From positions 1 to 19,803 of the forward strand of contig CAVPJC010000023.1 in the NCBI GenBank assembly GCA_963705155.1: a stretch of DNA of 19,803 nt, read 5' to 3'. A program made the position numbers and the translations under genes. The notes under the pieces are model-generated. The model made no database searches and was not told the origin of the DNA. It was given only the letters and a program-made list of their open reading frames with translations. Numbering within the stretch: position 1 is the first letter of the stretch; each line of letters opens with the position of its first letter. Below are positions 1 to 7,186 of the stretch, piece by piece. Source of the DNA: CAVPJC01 sp963705155. Its GTDB lineage: Bacteria; Chloroflexota; Anaerolineae; Anaerolineales; UBA4823.

Positions 1-192
1 TAATCGTCAATTGGGGTGGTTGGTAGAGTCTCAATTTCTGCTTAACTCGCCCCTGCCAACCACCAAAATCAAATCTATAGTTAGGGTCTTTGACCCCCGG
101 TTTGACCCTAATACAATCGTCTACCTTCAATCTGTCGTTGGGTTTTGGGAGATAGGCTGAGTTTTCTTGGGATGACTGATGCGCTTGCTCAA
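1..192 (-). CDS. Unknown small protein with GGWQGRV motif, partial (runs off left edge)
   Basis: The minus strand is open from about position 262 to the edge of the window. A reading that starts at a TTG (192-190) begins MSKRISHPKK and, after a one-base shift near 127, continues as LKVDDCIRVKPGVKDPNY followed by FDFGGWQGRV. The KxDxxRVKPGVKDP...GGWQGRV pattern is a compact, beta-rich-looking, SH3-like signature, but I cannot assign it to a named family. A second shift near 45 is likely, because another frame reads EIETLPTTPIDD after GRV. It follows the 208-583 gene by 15 bases in the same orientation, so it is probably the fourth gene of that small operon. The start is uncertain and the end is outside the window. 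Confidence 0.45.
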
Positions 193-207
193 AGCACAAC
201 AATTGCC

Positions 208-583
208 TCAAAAATTCGCTTTCAACGTTTTCTCTTCTTTTTTCGTAGCTGATTTGTGTTCTTTACCCAGGCGGTAAATCTGCCCAATGAAAGCGGCCAG
301 GATAAATTTGCTTTTCTTCATATTGATCGCCGTCTAAACAGCCAAGCTCAAACTGGAGCGCAGCGCCCCACTTCTGGCGCATGCGCAACCAATTGGCTGC
401 CGTCTTGTCCACTTCCTCGCGAAAACGGCGAAAACGCTCTGGGGTCATAATCTCGCTAAGAGCCTGCCGAACAGCCTCAAAAAGGCGGGCTCGCGTATTT
501 CTTTAGATGGCTGCGCCTGCGTGAACGCCTCGCCATACTCTGTTTGAATACGCTGGAAGGGCGGCGTCGACGCTCTCTTTCAT
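208..583 (-). CDS. Unknown ~125-residue protein (frameshifted), third gene of left-edge operon
   Basis: The ATG (583-581) overlaps the TGA of the upstream gene as ATGA. The reconstructed protein begins MKESVDAA, continues FQRIQTEYGEAFTQAQ, then RARLFEAVRQALSEI, then MTPERFRRFREEVDKTAANW, and ends near KEEKTLKANF at a TGA at 210-208. Three one-base shifts are needed: near 560 in a CCC run, near 495, and near 320 in an AAAAGCAAA stretch. The protein looks alpha-helical and rich in Arg, Glu and Lys, with no signal peptide or membrane segment. I do not recognise the family. Its only functional clue is tight coupling to two other unrecognised genes. Confidence 0.5.
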
Positions 584-1077
584 AAAATAAGCTGAGATCT
601 TACGTCACCATGCGCTAACGCATCCTCAAACGCCTCGACCATATTCCAGATCTGTTCTTCGGTGCGCTGGCGTAAGCCTGGCTGCTCATCAAATATCTTT
701 TGCCCAACCTGTTCCAGTTTATAGGGGTGCTTGAGGATCGTAAAGATATCGATTTTTTCTTCCCCCTCTGCTTTTGACGCGTCTGCAACAGCATCGAAAA
801 CGCCCTTGTCTTCCTCATACTCCAGCACAGACTGCGTTGTATCGTTCGGTTGTAAAATATCCAGGATCAAGCCGCAGAGTCCCCAAGGAATGCTCTTCAT
901 CCGTAGCGCAGGAATGAGCATCATCACCATTTCCAGTTTCTTGGTGTCTTTGCCCGTCATCAACCGGTCCATCAGGGTTTGTAGCCGTTGATCTACCACA
1001 TTACGAAAAGCAGGCGTAGCCAGTTCTGCGACGATCTCGATCCTCATTTTACCGGTCGGCGACTTCATGGTATTCAT
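580..1077 (-). CDS. Unknown 165-residue protein, second gene of left-edge operon
   Basis: This is an uninterrupted 165-codon frame with ATG at 1077. It overlaps the upstream TGA (1076-1074) by the ATGA arrangement and overlaps the next gene's ATG the same way. The middle section (about residues 30-80) carries the pattern QRLQTLMDRLMTGKDTKKLE followed by a hydrophobic stretch, MVMMLIPALRMKSIPWGLCG, that may be one buried or membrane-associated helix. The rest is acidic and helical. No catalytic motif or known domain was recognised. Double ATGA coupling on both sides argues that it is a real gene and that the three products are made in fixed proportion, possibly as a complex (inference). Confidence 0.6.
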   Translation of the reverse strand: MNTMKSPTGKMRIEIVAELATPAFRNVVDQRLQTLMDRLMTGKDTKKLEMVMMLIPALRMKSIPWGLCGLILDILQPNDTTQSVLEYEEDKGVFDAVADASKAEGEEKIDIFTILKHPYKLEQVGQKIFDEQPGLRQRTEEQIWNMVEAFEDALAHGDVRSQLIL

Positions 1078-1412
1078 CCTGGCCTTTTTTTCTCGGCTGC
1101 TGCCAGGCGTTTGTCATACTTCTTCAACCAGCGCTCGGTTACTTGAGCCGCTTTCTTGCCATCCAGGTACAAATCCCTGATTCGGGCCTCTTCAGCAAGT
1201 TTTGCTGAAGCAATCATGATATCGATAAGGTTTTGCTTTAGATGATCTACGCCGCCATCGGCCATGCGCTGCGCAGTGGCCTGCCCGCAGCCGGAAATAT
1301 ACGCGGGATTGCTTTTGATGTGCTCGGTGCGGTCGTTTTTGTTTGGCTTTTCTGCTGTCGTCTTCTGGGCATATCTGAAAAATCCCGGTCGATTAAAGTG
1401 ATTTTCGAACAT
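1074..1412 (-). CDS. Unknown ~112-residue helical protein, first gene of left-edge operon
   Basis: The open frame starts at ATG 1412 inside the tail of a rarA-derived repeat, so the first ~15 residues may not be genuine. A later start near residue 50 (MADGGVDHLKQNLIDIM) is possible, but neither has a clear ribosome binding site. The C-terminal half is strongly helical and Lys/Glu/Ala-rich, for example AQVTERWLKKYDKRLAAAEK. The TGA overlaps the next gene's ATG. The family is not recognised. Because its beginning lies on the junction with the rarA fragment, the 5' end could be truncated or newly created by the rearrangement that placed the fragment there. Confidence 0.5.
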   Translation of the reverse strand: MFENHFNRPGFFRYAQKTTAEKPNKNDRTEHIKSNPAYISGCGQATAQRMADGGVDHLKQNLIDIMIASAKLAEEARIRDLYLDGKKAAQVTERWLKKYDKRLAAAEKKRPG

Positions 1413-1763
1413 TCTTCATAAAAAGGATGGTTTTGGTCTGGTAGAGTTTACGGCGCTCCAGGGCTTTATCGATCACATCTGGAGGTCGGCTTTGCCTGCC
1501 ATGACCGCCGAAAGGGTTTTAGAAGTGGCTGCGGGTCTGGTTGGCGATGACCATCGCCAGGGTGGTTTGCCCAGTACGGGGAGACCCCACAGGATGATGG
1601 AGGAAAACAGCCGGTCGGCTTCGATGGCGCGGCGCAGCAATTTGCCCGGCCCCCGATTGTCCTCCTGCCCGATGAATTCATCCCAGGTACGCGGGCGCAT
1701 CCGGGCGGCGAGGGGCGCTTCGGATCGCATCCGGTCATTCATAGCATCGGTGAAGAGGTCCAT
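1389..1763 (-). pseudogene. rarA: rarA (mgsA) 5' fragment, copy A
   Basis: From ATG 1763 the frame encodes a RarA-type AAA+ ATPase N-terminus: EAPLAARMRPRTWDEFIGQE, then LLRRAIEADRLFSSIILWG. The Walker A region follows in a damaged form (one base missing in the Pro-Gly-Thr-Gly-Lys segment near 1575). The shifted frame still spells the ETLSAVMAG and RRKLYQTKTILF segments that precede Walker B. Homology then stops: the expected DEIHRFN Walker B/sensor region is replaced by KNVRKSL and a stop. RarA acts at stalled replication forks, but this copy has only about 110 of the ~430 residues normal for the family and cannot be functional. A second copy lies at 4046-4310. Confidence 0.75.
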
Positions 1764-1810
1764 GCACGCATTATAACACGAAAGATTTTTCTATCGGTTT
1801 ACTTCATCCC

Positions 1811-3269
1811 TCATCGCTTTTTTGCAAGCTTTTTCTCCAGTGCAGCAATTTTTCGGCGACACGACGGCGCCTCTACAGGTAAGTAGCGCTCAAATTCAAG
1901 CCGTGCTTTTTGGTACCAACCCAAGGCTAGGGCGAGATTACCTTGTTGCTCATAATATACGCCCAAGTTTTGGTATTCGACCCCTACAGTGTGATCGCTG
2001 ATTTGTTCTCGCTTGGCGATAGCTTCTTCGAGTAGCAATTTCGCTTGGTCAATAGAGCCAATCAGCATGAGCAAGCGCGCCATGCCGCTCAATGCGCCAA
2101 TCGCGGCCTGTGGTCGCCAATTTTGTTCAACTTGCATCGCTTCGTCAAAACTTGCATTGCCGGCTCAATCATCTTTAAGTTGTAATAGTGTTCCCTGGGT
2201 TAACAAAGAACGGCCCAGGTTCAACCAGTCATCTGTAAGGCGAAAATACGATGTGGCCGCTGTGGACACTTTCAAAGCTGGTCGATAATGCGCAAATGTC
2301 GATAAGTCGAGGCTGTTGTGACTCAGCAATTGCCTGGCTCTTGCCATTCTTCAACCAGCCGTTCAGGATTACGCTGAATTCCAGCATCATCGCCGAAGGG
2401 ATCAATTTCCCGGTTTGGCGATATGCCGCAGATATTTCTGTCAAAACTTGGGTTAGTTGGATAAAAGCTCGCAGCCGCAGCAGTCCAGGTATTGTCCGCC
2501 AGTAAACTCGCAAGGCTGCGGGATGTTGTTTTCCTCCCGCAGCAAAGTTGCCAGATTGATCCATGCTGCTAAACTTATCAAGCCTTTTGTTTGGGTCGCA
2601 ATGCGTGCTAAAAGGCTTTCAGCCATTTTTCTCTGCCCCGCCGGGAAAGGGCAAAGCATATGGAGTTGAGAATATGGGCTGCATCTTCAAATTCGCCGAG
2701 TTGGAACAGGTGCTCATGCCAGTTCAGCGCATGATTGAGAATGTTATGGTGGAGGGCCGGGTATTGGGATAAGTGCGAGATTTGATCCAACAATCCACCT
2801 GGTTCGATAAGCGCCGCTGGCTGTTTTTCACCACCTGGCAAAGCGAATCCTATATCTGATGCCAGTGAAAAAAATTTCTCTGAATGCAACTTATGGCTCT
2901 ACGATGTCTAATGCCAGATCATCAGGGCTCAAATGCTTTGAAAAATAACGTCTTATACCATTCTGGGCAAGAGAAGTAGGGCTCAGCGTGGACATCAACA
3001 GATCCTATTTCGATTAGATTTTGCTCAACACATTTGGGCCAGCAGGTAATAAGTTCATCGTTTTGTAAAAGCAAGCCCACGCTTTCAAAATACTGCTTAA
3101 TTCCGCCAAGGTTTAACTGATTTCCGGAATCGCGATAATTTGCCAGGCGGTCAAACGCAAGCGGGCTGATACCGGAAATATTGTCAGCCAATGTGCGCCA
3201 GTTGCCGCTCTGGCGGCGTTGATAAGCTGAGTTCAAAAGTTCTTTTTGCTGCGGATCGAGCGCAGTCTG
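1811..3269 (-). pseudogene. TPR-repeat protein, broken and 5'-truncated
   Basis: A long minus-strand coding tract is spread over at least six frame changes. Pieces in order are LDPQQKELLNSAYQRR, LGGIKQYFESVGLLLQNDE, HNILNHALNWHEHLFQLGEF, MAESLLARIATQTKGLISLA, LTQVLTEISAAYRQTGKLI, WLNLGRSLLTQGTLLQLKDD, and a final intact piece (1811-2137) with IDQAKLLLEEAIAKREQIS and EYQNLGVYYEQQGNLALAL. The last two are classic tetratricopeptide-type helical pairs. No start codon is visible: an in-frame TAG at 3272-3270 precedes the open tract, just 3' of the PIN toxin. It could be the C-terminal part of a larger TPR scaffold or STAND-type regulator whose N-terminal part is lost. Some shifts may be sequence errors, but the missing 5' end looks real. 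Confidence 0.6.
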
Positions 3270-3278
3270 CTAGGCCCT

Positions 3279-3703
3279 TTATTTAAAAGGATTGATCACC
3301 TGTATCTCGCCATAGTTCTGACCTCATTTAAGTCTTCAGACAACACTTGCCTCAGCCCAAACTGGCCGTGCTCTGTATCACCTGTGCGTCCCAGAAAGCC
3401 AGTTGATGGCTTTGCTGAAGATCAATGGCCTGGAGAGTCACTGGCCTCAGGAGCATGCAAACGCGATTGTGCCAGGCTTGAACCGATTTGCCGCGCGGCT
3501 TGGTAGACCAGCGGCATGGCGATCTTTGGGTCACTGTCACGAAAATTCTTGTAACACCTGAACTGCTGAGACATCCATTTTCATTTTCCCAACACGCCTC
3601 CATAATTGAGCCGCCAGTTCATGCTTCTGCCCACTGAGTGATCATAGGCATAAACCAGTATATTGGTATCCAGGAAATATTGCACCTGCGGGTCAACGTT
3701 CAT
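3279..3703 (-). CDS. PIN-domain (VapC-like) toxin, frameshifted
   Basis: ATG 3703 overlaps the end of the antitoxin gene by 11 bases. The reading starts MNVDPQVQYFLDTNILVYAYD, with the first conserved PIN aspartate in FLDTN. After a shift near 3620 it continues KHELAAQLWRRVGK, then DVSAVQVLQEF. A second shift near 3555 leads to AIDLQQSHQLAFWDAQVIQS. A third near 3365 leads to VLSEDLNEVRTYGEIQVINPF and TAA at 3281-3279. The acidic positions (D in LDTN, E in LQEF, D in FWDA, D in SEDLN) match the Mg2+-dependent ribonuclease site of VapC toxins, and the reconstructed length (~141 residues) is normal. As written it would not yield a full toxin, so it is either a sequence error or a disabled toxin. 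Confidence 0.7.
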
Positions 3704-3938
3704 GCAATTCTTCTCGCTTCCAGGGCATCTGCCCTCGCGTGCCCAGGCTAAGCCCGCTCCTCAACAGCGCCAAATTCCTCTGCCACGCCTGCTCGTAGGC
3801 TTCCTGGTGTGCCACTAAATGGATCAACGTTTGGGTCAGCAAGCTGGATAGCGAAGTATTCTTTTGCACAGCCAGGATCTTGGCCTTACGCAATACATCC
3901 TTAGGAATTGCCAGGGTAACATTTTGGGTTATTTTCAT
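3693..3938 (-). CDS. Ribbon-helix-helix antitoxin (VapB-like)
   Basis: This is an intact 81-residue frame. The longer open frame extends upstream into the rarA repeat, but ATG 3938 fits the family and sits just downstream of a palindrome. The N-terminus MKITQNVTLAIPKDVLRKAK is the beta-strand plus helix of an RHH DNA-binding dimer (strand residues about 4-10, helices about 13-26 and 29-45). The C-terminal tail is the toxin-binding part and ends with the MPWKREELHER motif common in antitoxins paired with PIN toxins. It should neutralise the PIN toxin encoded by the overlapping downstream gene and repress its own promoter. The antitoxin reads cleanly while the toxin does not. Confidence 0.8.
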   Translation of the reverse strand: MKITQNVTLAIPKDVLRKAKILAVQKNTSLSSLLTQTLIHLVAHQEAYEQAWQRNLALLRSGLSLGTRGQMPWKREELHER

Positions 3939-3962
3939 CACTGCCTCCAGAAGAAATGTCTC

Positions 3963-3993
3963 CACGTAAACAAGTATAACACGTTTATACGTG
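3963..3993. promoter_or_regulatory. Palindromic operator upstream of the toxin-antitoxin pair
   Basis: Nested inverted repeats lie 25-55 bases upstream of the antitoxin ATG. The inner arms are GTATAA (3974-3979) and TTATAC (3985-3990). The outer arms are CACGTAAAC (3963-3971) and GTTTATACGTG (3983-3993). The position and the A+T-rich half-sites fit autoregulation by a ribbon-helix-helix antitoxin (inference). Confidence 0.6.
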
Positions 3994-4045
3994 AAAAACA
4001 AGTAAAGAACACGCTGGTAGGCAACATGAACCGGTGCCTGTGCGA

Positions 4046-4310
4046 ATCGATTAAGTAATTCCCGACATCCTTCAGGAAGAGGATGGTTTTGGTTTGTTAG
4101 CCCTTGCGGCGCTCGTGCTTTTTCGATCACATCTCGGATGTCAGCATTGCCTGCCATGACCGCCGAAAGGGTTTCGAAGTGGCTGCGGGTCTGGTTGGCG
4201 ATGACCATCGCCAGGGTGGTTTAACGGTGCCCGGCGGCTAGCACAGGATGATGGAAGAAAACAACCGACCTCATGATAACCCGGTGGGGCTCGATTTATT
4301 GTCCTGCAAA
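4046..4310 (-). pseudogene. rarA: rarA 5' fragment, copy B
   Basis: This is a diverged second copy of the rarA N-terminal coding region seen at 1389-1763, in the same orientation. Recognisable pieces are GRLFSSIIL, MVIANQTRSHFETLSAVMAG, ADIRDVIEKA and, in another frame, TILFLKDV. Walker A is damaged: a TAG replaces the Gly codon after ILC, and the GTGKT segment is out of frame. Upstream homology fades around 4310. It shares with copy A the non-standard sequence where Walker B should be (TGAAG, ATGT, then TTAATCGA). This copy lies just upstream of the toxin-antitoxin operator and cannot encode a working RarA. Confidence 0.7.
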
Positions 4311-4345
4311 TGTGCGCGCTCCAATAGATGTTGGTTGACTGTCCA

Positions 4346-4377
4346 GCGGAACAAATTGGGGATTAACCTTGTTCCGC
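4346..4377. terminator. Hairpin around the URO-D stop codon (possible 3' end signal)
   Basis: There is a perfect 9-bp inverted repeat, GCGGAACAA (4346-4354) and TTGTTCCGC (4369-4377), with a 14-base loop that contains the TAA of the 4363-5460 gene. No T-run follows on either strand, so it is not a canonical intrinsic terminator. It may stabilise the 3' end of the mRNA or be a weak terminator. Confidence 0.35.
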
Positions 4378-5460
4378 CTGCCATGCAGCCAGGAAAGTTT
4401 CAGCCTGGCGCGGGGTAAGCGCCGGGTGTTCCGGCGCCTGTTCTCCCCAAATGTAGAACAGAAAGCCGCGCCCCCCCAGCTCGTGGAGTATTTTTAGCGC
4501 CCCTGAAGGGGTCACATACACCTGGCAGAGTTTTCCGCTATCTCGAATCCGGCGCAGAAGCGGCAGCCATTCTTCGGGCGGCGGCGCGCCATCGCCCGGG
4601 ATCCATTGAATGCCGCGCAACCGCTCCAGCGAGAGCAAATGTTCCAGGTGCTTGATCTGGCCTTTGCCGTCCAGGTGATAAAATGCATAGTCGAGCATTG
4701 CGCAGCAATCTGCCAGGTCTGGCAGCACAAACTCTCCAAACATTTTTGGCGAGATCATATAGGCAAAATCAGACTGTAACATATAACCCCTGCCGGGTGA
4801 CCAACATGGCCCCCAACAAGCTGTTGCGCCACTGTTACCAATCTCTACCAGACGGTATAAGTCCTGATAATAGCGCTGAAAGAGTTGGCTAATGTCACGC
4901 GTCAGGTCGAGCACCTCCTGCGGGGAATCGTATAGATCGAGCAAGAGGGATTGGGTGCTCCTCAGGCTGGCCAAGACATCCAGGGTGCCTCCCAGATCGG
5001 TGTGGCCAATCACAATCCGTCCACCCCAGCGCTCAGCGGCCGCCTGGGTAAGTGCTCGCACGCGCCGCCACCAAAAATTATCGGGTTGGTAAGTGGGATG
5101 CAGGTCAGCCAACGAGTATACTTTTATTGGTTTAAACCAGGTGGTTCCGGAAGAGAATTCAAGTTCGGCCCCCAAAAAAGCCGCCAGCACACCAGGGCCG
5201 CAGTTGAGCCACCACCTGGGAAAGGCATCGCCATACAGATGTGTGGCTTGCATGTAAGGCTCGAAATAATCGAGAACTTGCTCAACTCTCATCTCGGGGG
5301 GAAATCGCGTGACAAACTCCGAGTAGGTCTCCCAGTCTGGCCCCGGAGAGCGCGCTTCTATGACAACCAGCGAGCGCTCCAATTCGCCTGCCCACCATGC
5401 TTCCCAATTTCGTTGGATGCGGGCCCAGTCGGCAGGTGTGAATTCGAACAGATTCGGCAT
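4363..5460 (-). CDS. Uroporphyrinogen decarboxylase (URO-D) superfamily protein
   Basis: This intact 365-residue frame is one of the few long genes without an evident shift. It resembles the URO-D/methyltransferase superfamily of anaerobes rather than heme-pathway HemE. Features include an aromatic N-terminal segment (WEAWWAGE, residues 20-27), LNCGPGVLAAFLGAE (85-99), IGHTDLGGTLDVLA (151-164), and the family-typical YHLDGKGQIKHLEHLL (261-276) followed by IQWIPGDG (284-291). Relatives include corrinoid-linked methyltransferases, but the substrate cannot be read from the sequence and no corrinoid protein is adjacent. It is transcribed alone, divergently from the MFS transporter. A TATAAT box lies about 55 bases upstream of the ATG. 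Confidence 0.7.
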   Translation of the reverse strand: MPNLFEFTPADWARIQRNWEAWWAGELERSLVVIEARSPGPDWETYSEFVTRFPPEMRVEQVLDYFEPYMQATHLYGDAFPRWWLNCGPGVLAAFLGAELEFSSGTTWFKPIKVYSLADLHPTYQPDNFWWRRVRALTQAAAERWGGRIVIGHTDLGGTLDVLASLRSTQSLLLDLYDSPQEVLDLTRDISQLFQRYYQDLYRLVEIGNSGATACWGPCWSPGRGYMLQSDFAYMISPKMFGEFVLPDLADCCAMLDYAFYHLDGKGQIKHLEHLLSLERLRGIQWIPGDGAPPPEEWLPLLRRIRDSGKLCQVYVTPSGALKILHELGGRGFLFYIWGEQAPEHPALTPRQAETFLAAWQAEQG

Positions 5461-5512
5461 ATTATTTGTAGATGTGATGGCTCATGCGTTGGTGATGAGG
5501 TCCGCGCGAGAA

Positions 5513-5518
5513 ATTATA
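5513..5518 (-). promoter_or_regulatory. Candidate -10 box for the URO-D-like gene
   Basis: TATAAT on the minus strand lies about 55 bases upstream of ATG 5460. The -35 position at 17-18 bp is poorly conserved, so this is a tentative assignment within the 273-base divergent intergenic region. Confidence 0.35.
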
Positions 5519-5678
5519 CTCGCACGTTGGGTTGACGCATTCATATCGAAGCAATGCAAACGGGTAGATTGCATGGATGAACCTTCCGCAGGCGATCATA
5601 CACTCCATTGGGTCATCCGGCGGGCTGCCCGCCACCAAATGGCAATTCCATATTATTCGTTCAAACGGTAAAATAATT

Positions 5679-5694
5679 GTGTAAGCGCTCACGC
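5679..5694. promoter_or_regulatory. LacI/GalR-family-type operator upstream of the MFS gene
   Basis: The sequence GTGTAAGCGCTCACGC is centred on the palindrome AGCGCT (5684-5689) with matching flanks (GTaA / TcAC), close to the LacI-family consensus TGTAAGCGCTTACA. A possible -10 (TAAAAT, 5669-5674) lies immediately upstream, so the operator would cover the transcription start. No LacI-family gene is present in the window. Confidence 0.55.
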
Positions 5695-5733
5695 GAGGAA
5701 TACAGAGAGTGTCATTACCTACGCTACACATAT

Positions 5734-7185
5734 ATGAAAAAACCACGCATCTCGCTCAACTGGTCTCTCCTGATAGCCGTTAATATTTTCTGGCTGGGTT
5801 TGAACATACGGAATAATGCCGTGGGCAGCATCTTTATGCCCTACCTGGTGGAGCGTTTTGCCGCGCCGGAGGTGCGTAACACCGCCCTTGGAGCAATGCG
5901 CACTGCCGGGTTGGTGATTGCCATGCTGGTACAGCCGGCAATGGGACTGCTCAGCGACCGCTCCAAAAGCCGCTTTGGCCGCCGCCGGCCTTTTCTGGTG
6001 GTGGGCGTGCTTCTGGATCTGGTTTTTCTGGCCGCGATTGCGTTTGCGGGCGGTTACTGGGCACTGCTCGTGGCGGTGCTGTTGATCCAGGTTTCATCCA
6101 ACATCTCGCACGGCGCCGTACAGGGCTTCATCCCTGACCTGGTTCCGGAGGAAAATCGGGGGACAGCCTCGGCATTTAAGGCGATTTTTGAGCTGCTGCC
6201 GGTCGTTTTGCTGGGAATTACCATTGCCCCGCTGGTGGGAGCAGGGCAATTTGGATGGGCGGTCTTTGCAACCGCCGCAACACTGGTAACGATATTGTTG
6301 ATCACCATACTATCGGTGCGTGAGACACCGCAGACCGAGCCTGTTGATCTGCCCCTGGCGCCGGCCCTGCTGCGTGTGCTGGGTATGGTAGCCGGGATAC
6401 TGGTGGGCGCGGCGTCCGGCCTGGTTGCCGGCGGGGCAGCGGGCCTGGTGGTGGGGCTGGCGGCCTGGCCTATCGGCGGGGCTGAAAATGCGCGCACGCT
6501 GGGCATCGCTGTGGGCGGCGTCACATCCATGGTGGTGGCGGTCATCGGAGGCACCTGGGCCGGTGTGCGCCTGACCCTGGGCGCAACACGCCATGATGCC
6601 GGCAGTTTCCGCTGGTGGATTGCCAACCGCCTGATGTTTTTGGCGGCAGTGACCTCCATCCAGGGATTTGCGCCTTATTTTCTGATGTACGCCTTCGGGG
6701 TGACCAGCGAGCAAGCGGTTAAGATGACCGGCCTGCTATTTACCGTTGTGGGTGTGTTCACACTGCTCAGCGCCTTGCCTGCCGGCTGGATCTCTGACCG
6801 GTGGGGCCAGGTGCGCATGACTGTTTTGAGTGGACTGCTGGCGGCAGCCGGAACGGGGATTATCCTGGTCACGATCTGGCGGCCAGATATGGGTCTGCTC
6901 TACCTGGCAGGGGCAATCCTGGGGCTGGCAACGGGGTTGTTTGTGACAATCAACTGGGCAATTGGCACGCGCCTGGCGCCGCATGAAGAAGCCGGGCGTT
7001 GGCTGGGTGTCTCCAACCTGGCGGGCGCCGGTGCAGGGATGATCGGAGCGGGAATCGGAGGGCCCCTGGCGGACGTATTGAATGCAGCCCGGCCAGGTTT
7101 GGGCTATTTTACGATCTTTGCCGGTTATGCCCTGTTGTTCTTGCTCAGCGCCCTTTGTTTGCGCGGCGTATCGGAACGCCTGTAA
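5734..7185 (+). CDS. MFS transporter, SLC45/GPH-like sugar symporter type
   Basis: This intact gene encodes 483 residues from ATG 5734. The frame stays open back to a TTG at 5677, but that start would lie within the presumed operator, so the internal ATG is preferred. The first half carries the MFS loop 2-3 signature GLLSDRSKSRFGRRRPF (residues 71-87), and the second half repeats it as GWISDRWGQVR (351-361). Both are typical of proton or cation-coupled sugar symporters. About 12 hydrophobic segments fit the fold. In addition, residues ~209-280 form an unusually Gly/Ala-rich insert (VAGGAAGLVVGLAAWPIGG) between the two halves that could make an extra membrane hairpin. The operator suggests induction by a sugar, which I cannot name. 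Its stop is followed after one base by the next ATG. Confidence 0.8.
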   Translation: MKKPRISLNWSLLIAVNIFWLGLNIRNNAVGSIFMPYLVERFAAPEVRNTALGAMRTAGLVIAMLVQPAMGLLSDRSKSRFGRRRPFLVVGVLLDLVFLAAIAFAGGYWALLVAVLLIQVSSNISHGAVQGFIPDLVPEENRGTASAFKAIFELLPVVLLGITIAPLVGAGQFGWAVFATAATLVTILLITILSVRETPQTEPVDLPLAPALLRVLGMVAGILVGAASGLVAGGAAGLVVGLAAWPIGGAENARTLGIAVGGVTSMVVAVIGGTWAGVRLTLGATRHDAGSFRWWIANRLMFLAAVTSIQGFAPYFLMYAFGVTSEQAVKMTGLLFTVVGVFTLLSALPAGWISDRWGQVRMTVLSGLLAAAGTGIILVTIWRPDMGLLYLAGAILGLATGLFVTINWAIGTRLAPHEEAGRWLGVSNLAGAGAGMIGAGIGGPLADVLNAARPGLGYFTIFAGYALLFLLSALCLRGVSERL

Positions 7186-7186
7186 C

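Noticed and set aside
15..111. Two perfect inverted repeats (GGTGGTTGG/CCAACCACC at 15-64 and TTAGGGTC/GACCCTAA at 81-111), considered as structured RNA or terminators
   Set aside because: They lie inside the probable coding region of the left-edge gene with the GGWQGRV motif, lack T-runs, and have long loops, so chance repeats are more likely.
1..4340. Genomic island with integrase or insertion sequence
   Set aside because: Despite repeats and toxin-antitoxin genes, no integrase, transposase, tRNA target or terminal inverted repeats could be found in the window.
4951..5535. 194-codon plus-strand open frame
   Set aside because: It is antisense to the intact URO-D-like gene, has no recognisable domain, and its composition looks like a codon-structure shadow.
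6054..6659. 201-codon minus-strand open frame
   Set aside because: Ser/Thr/Pro/Ala-rich shadow opposite the GC-rich MFS gene; no family resemblance.
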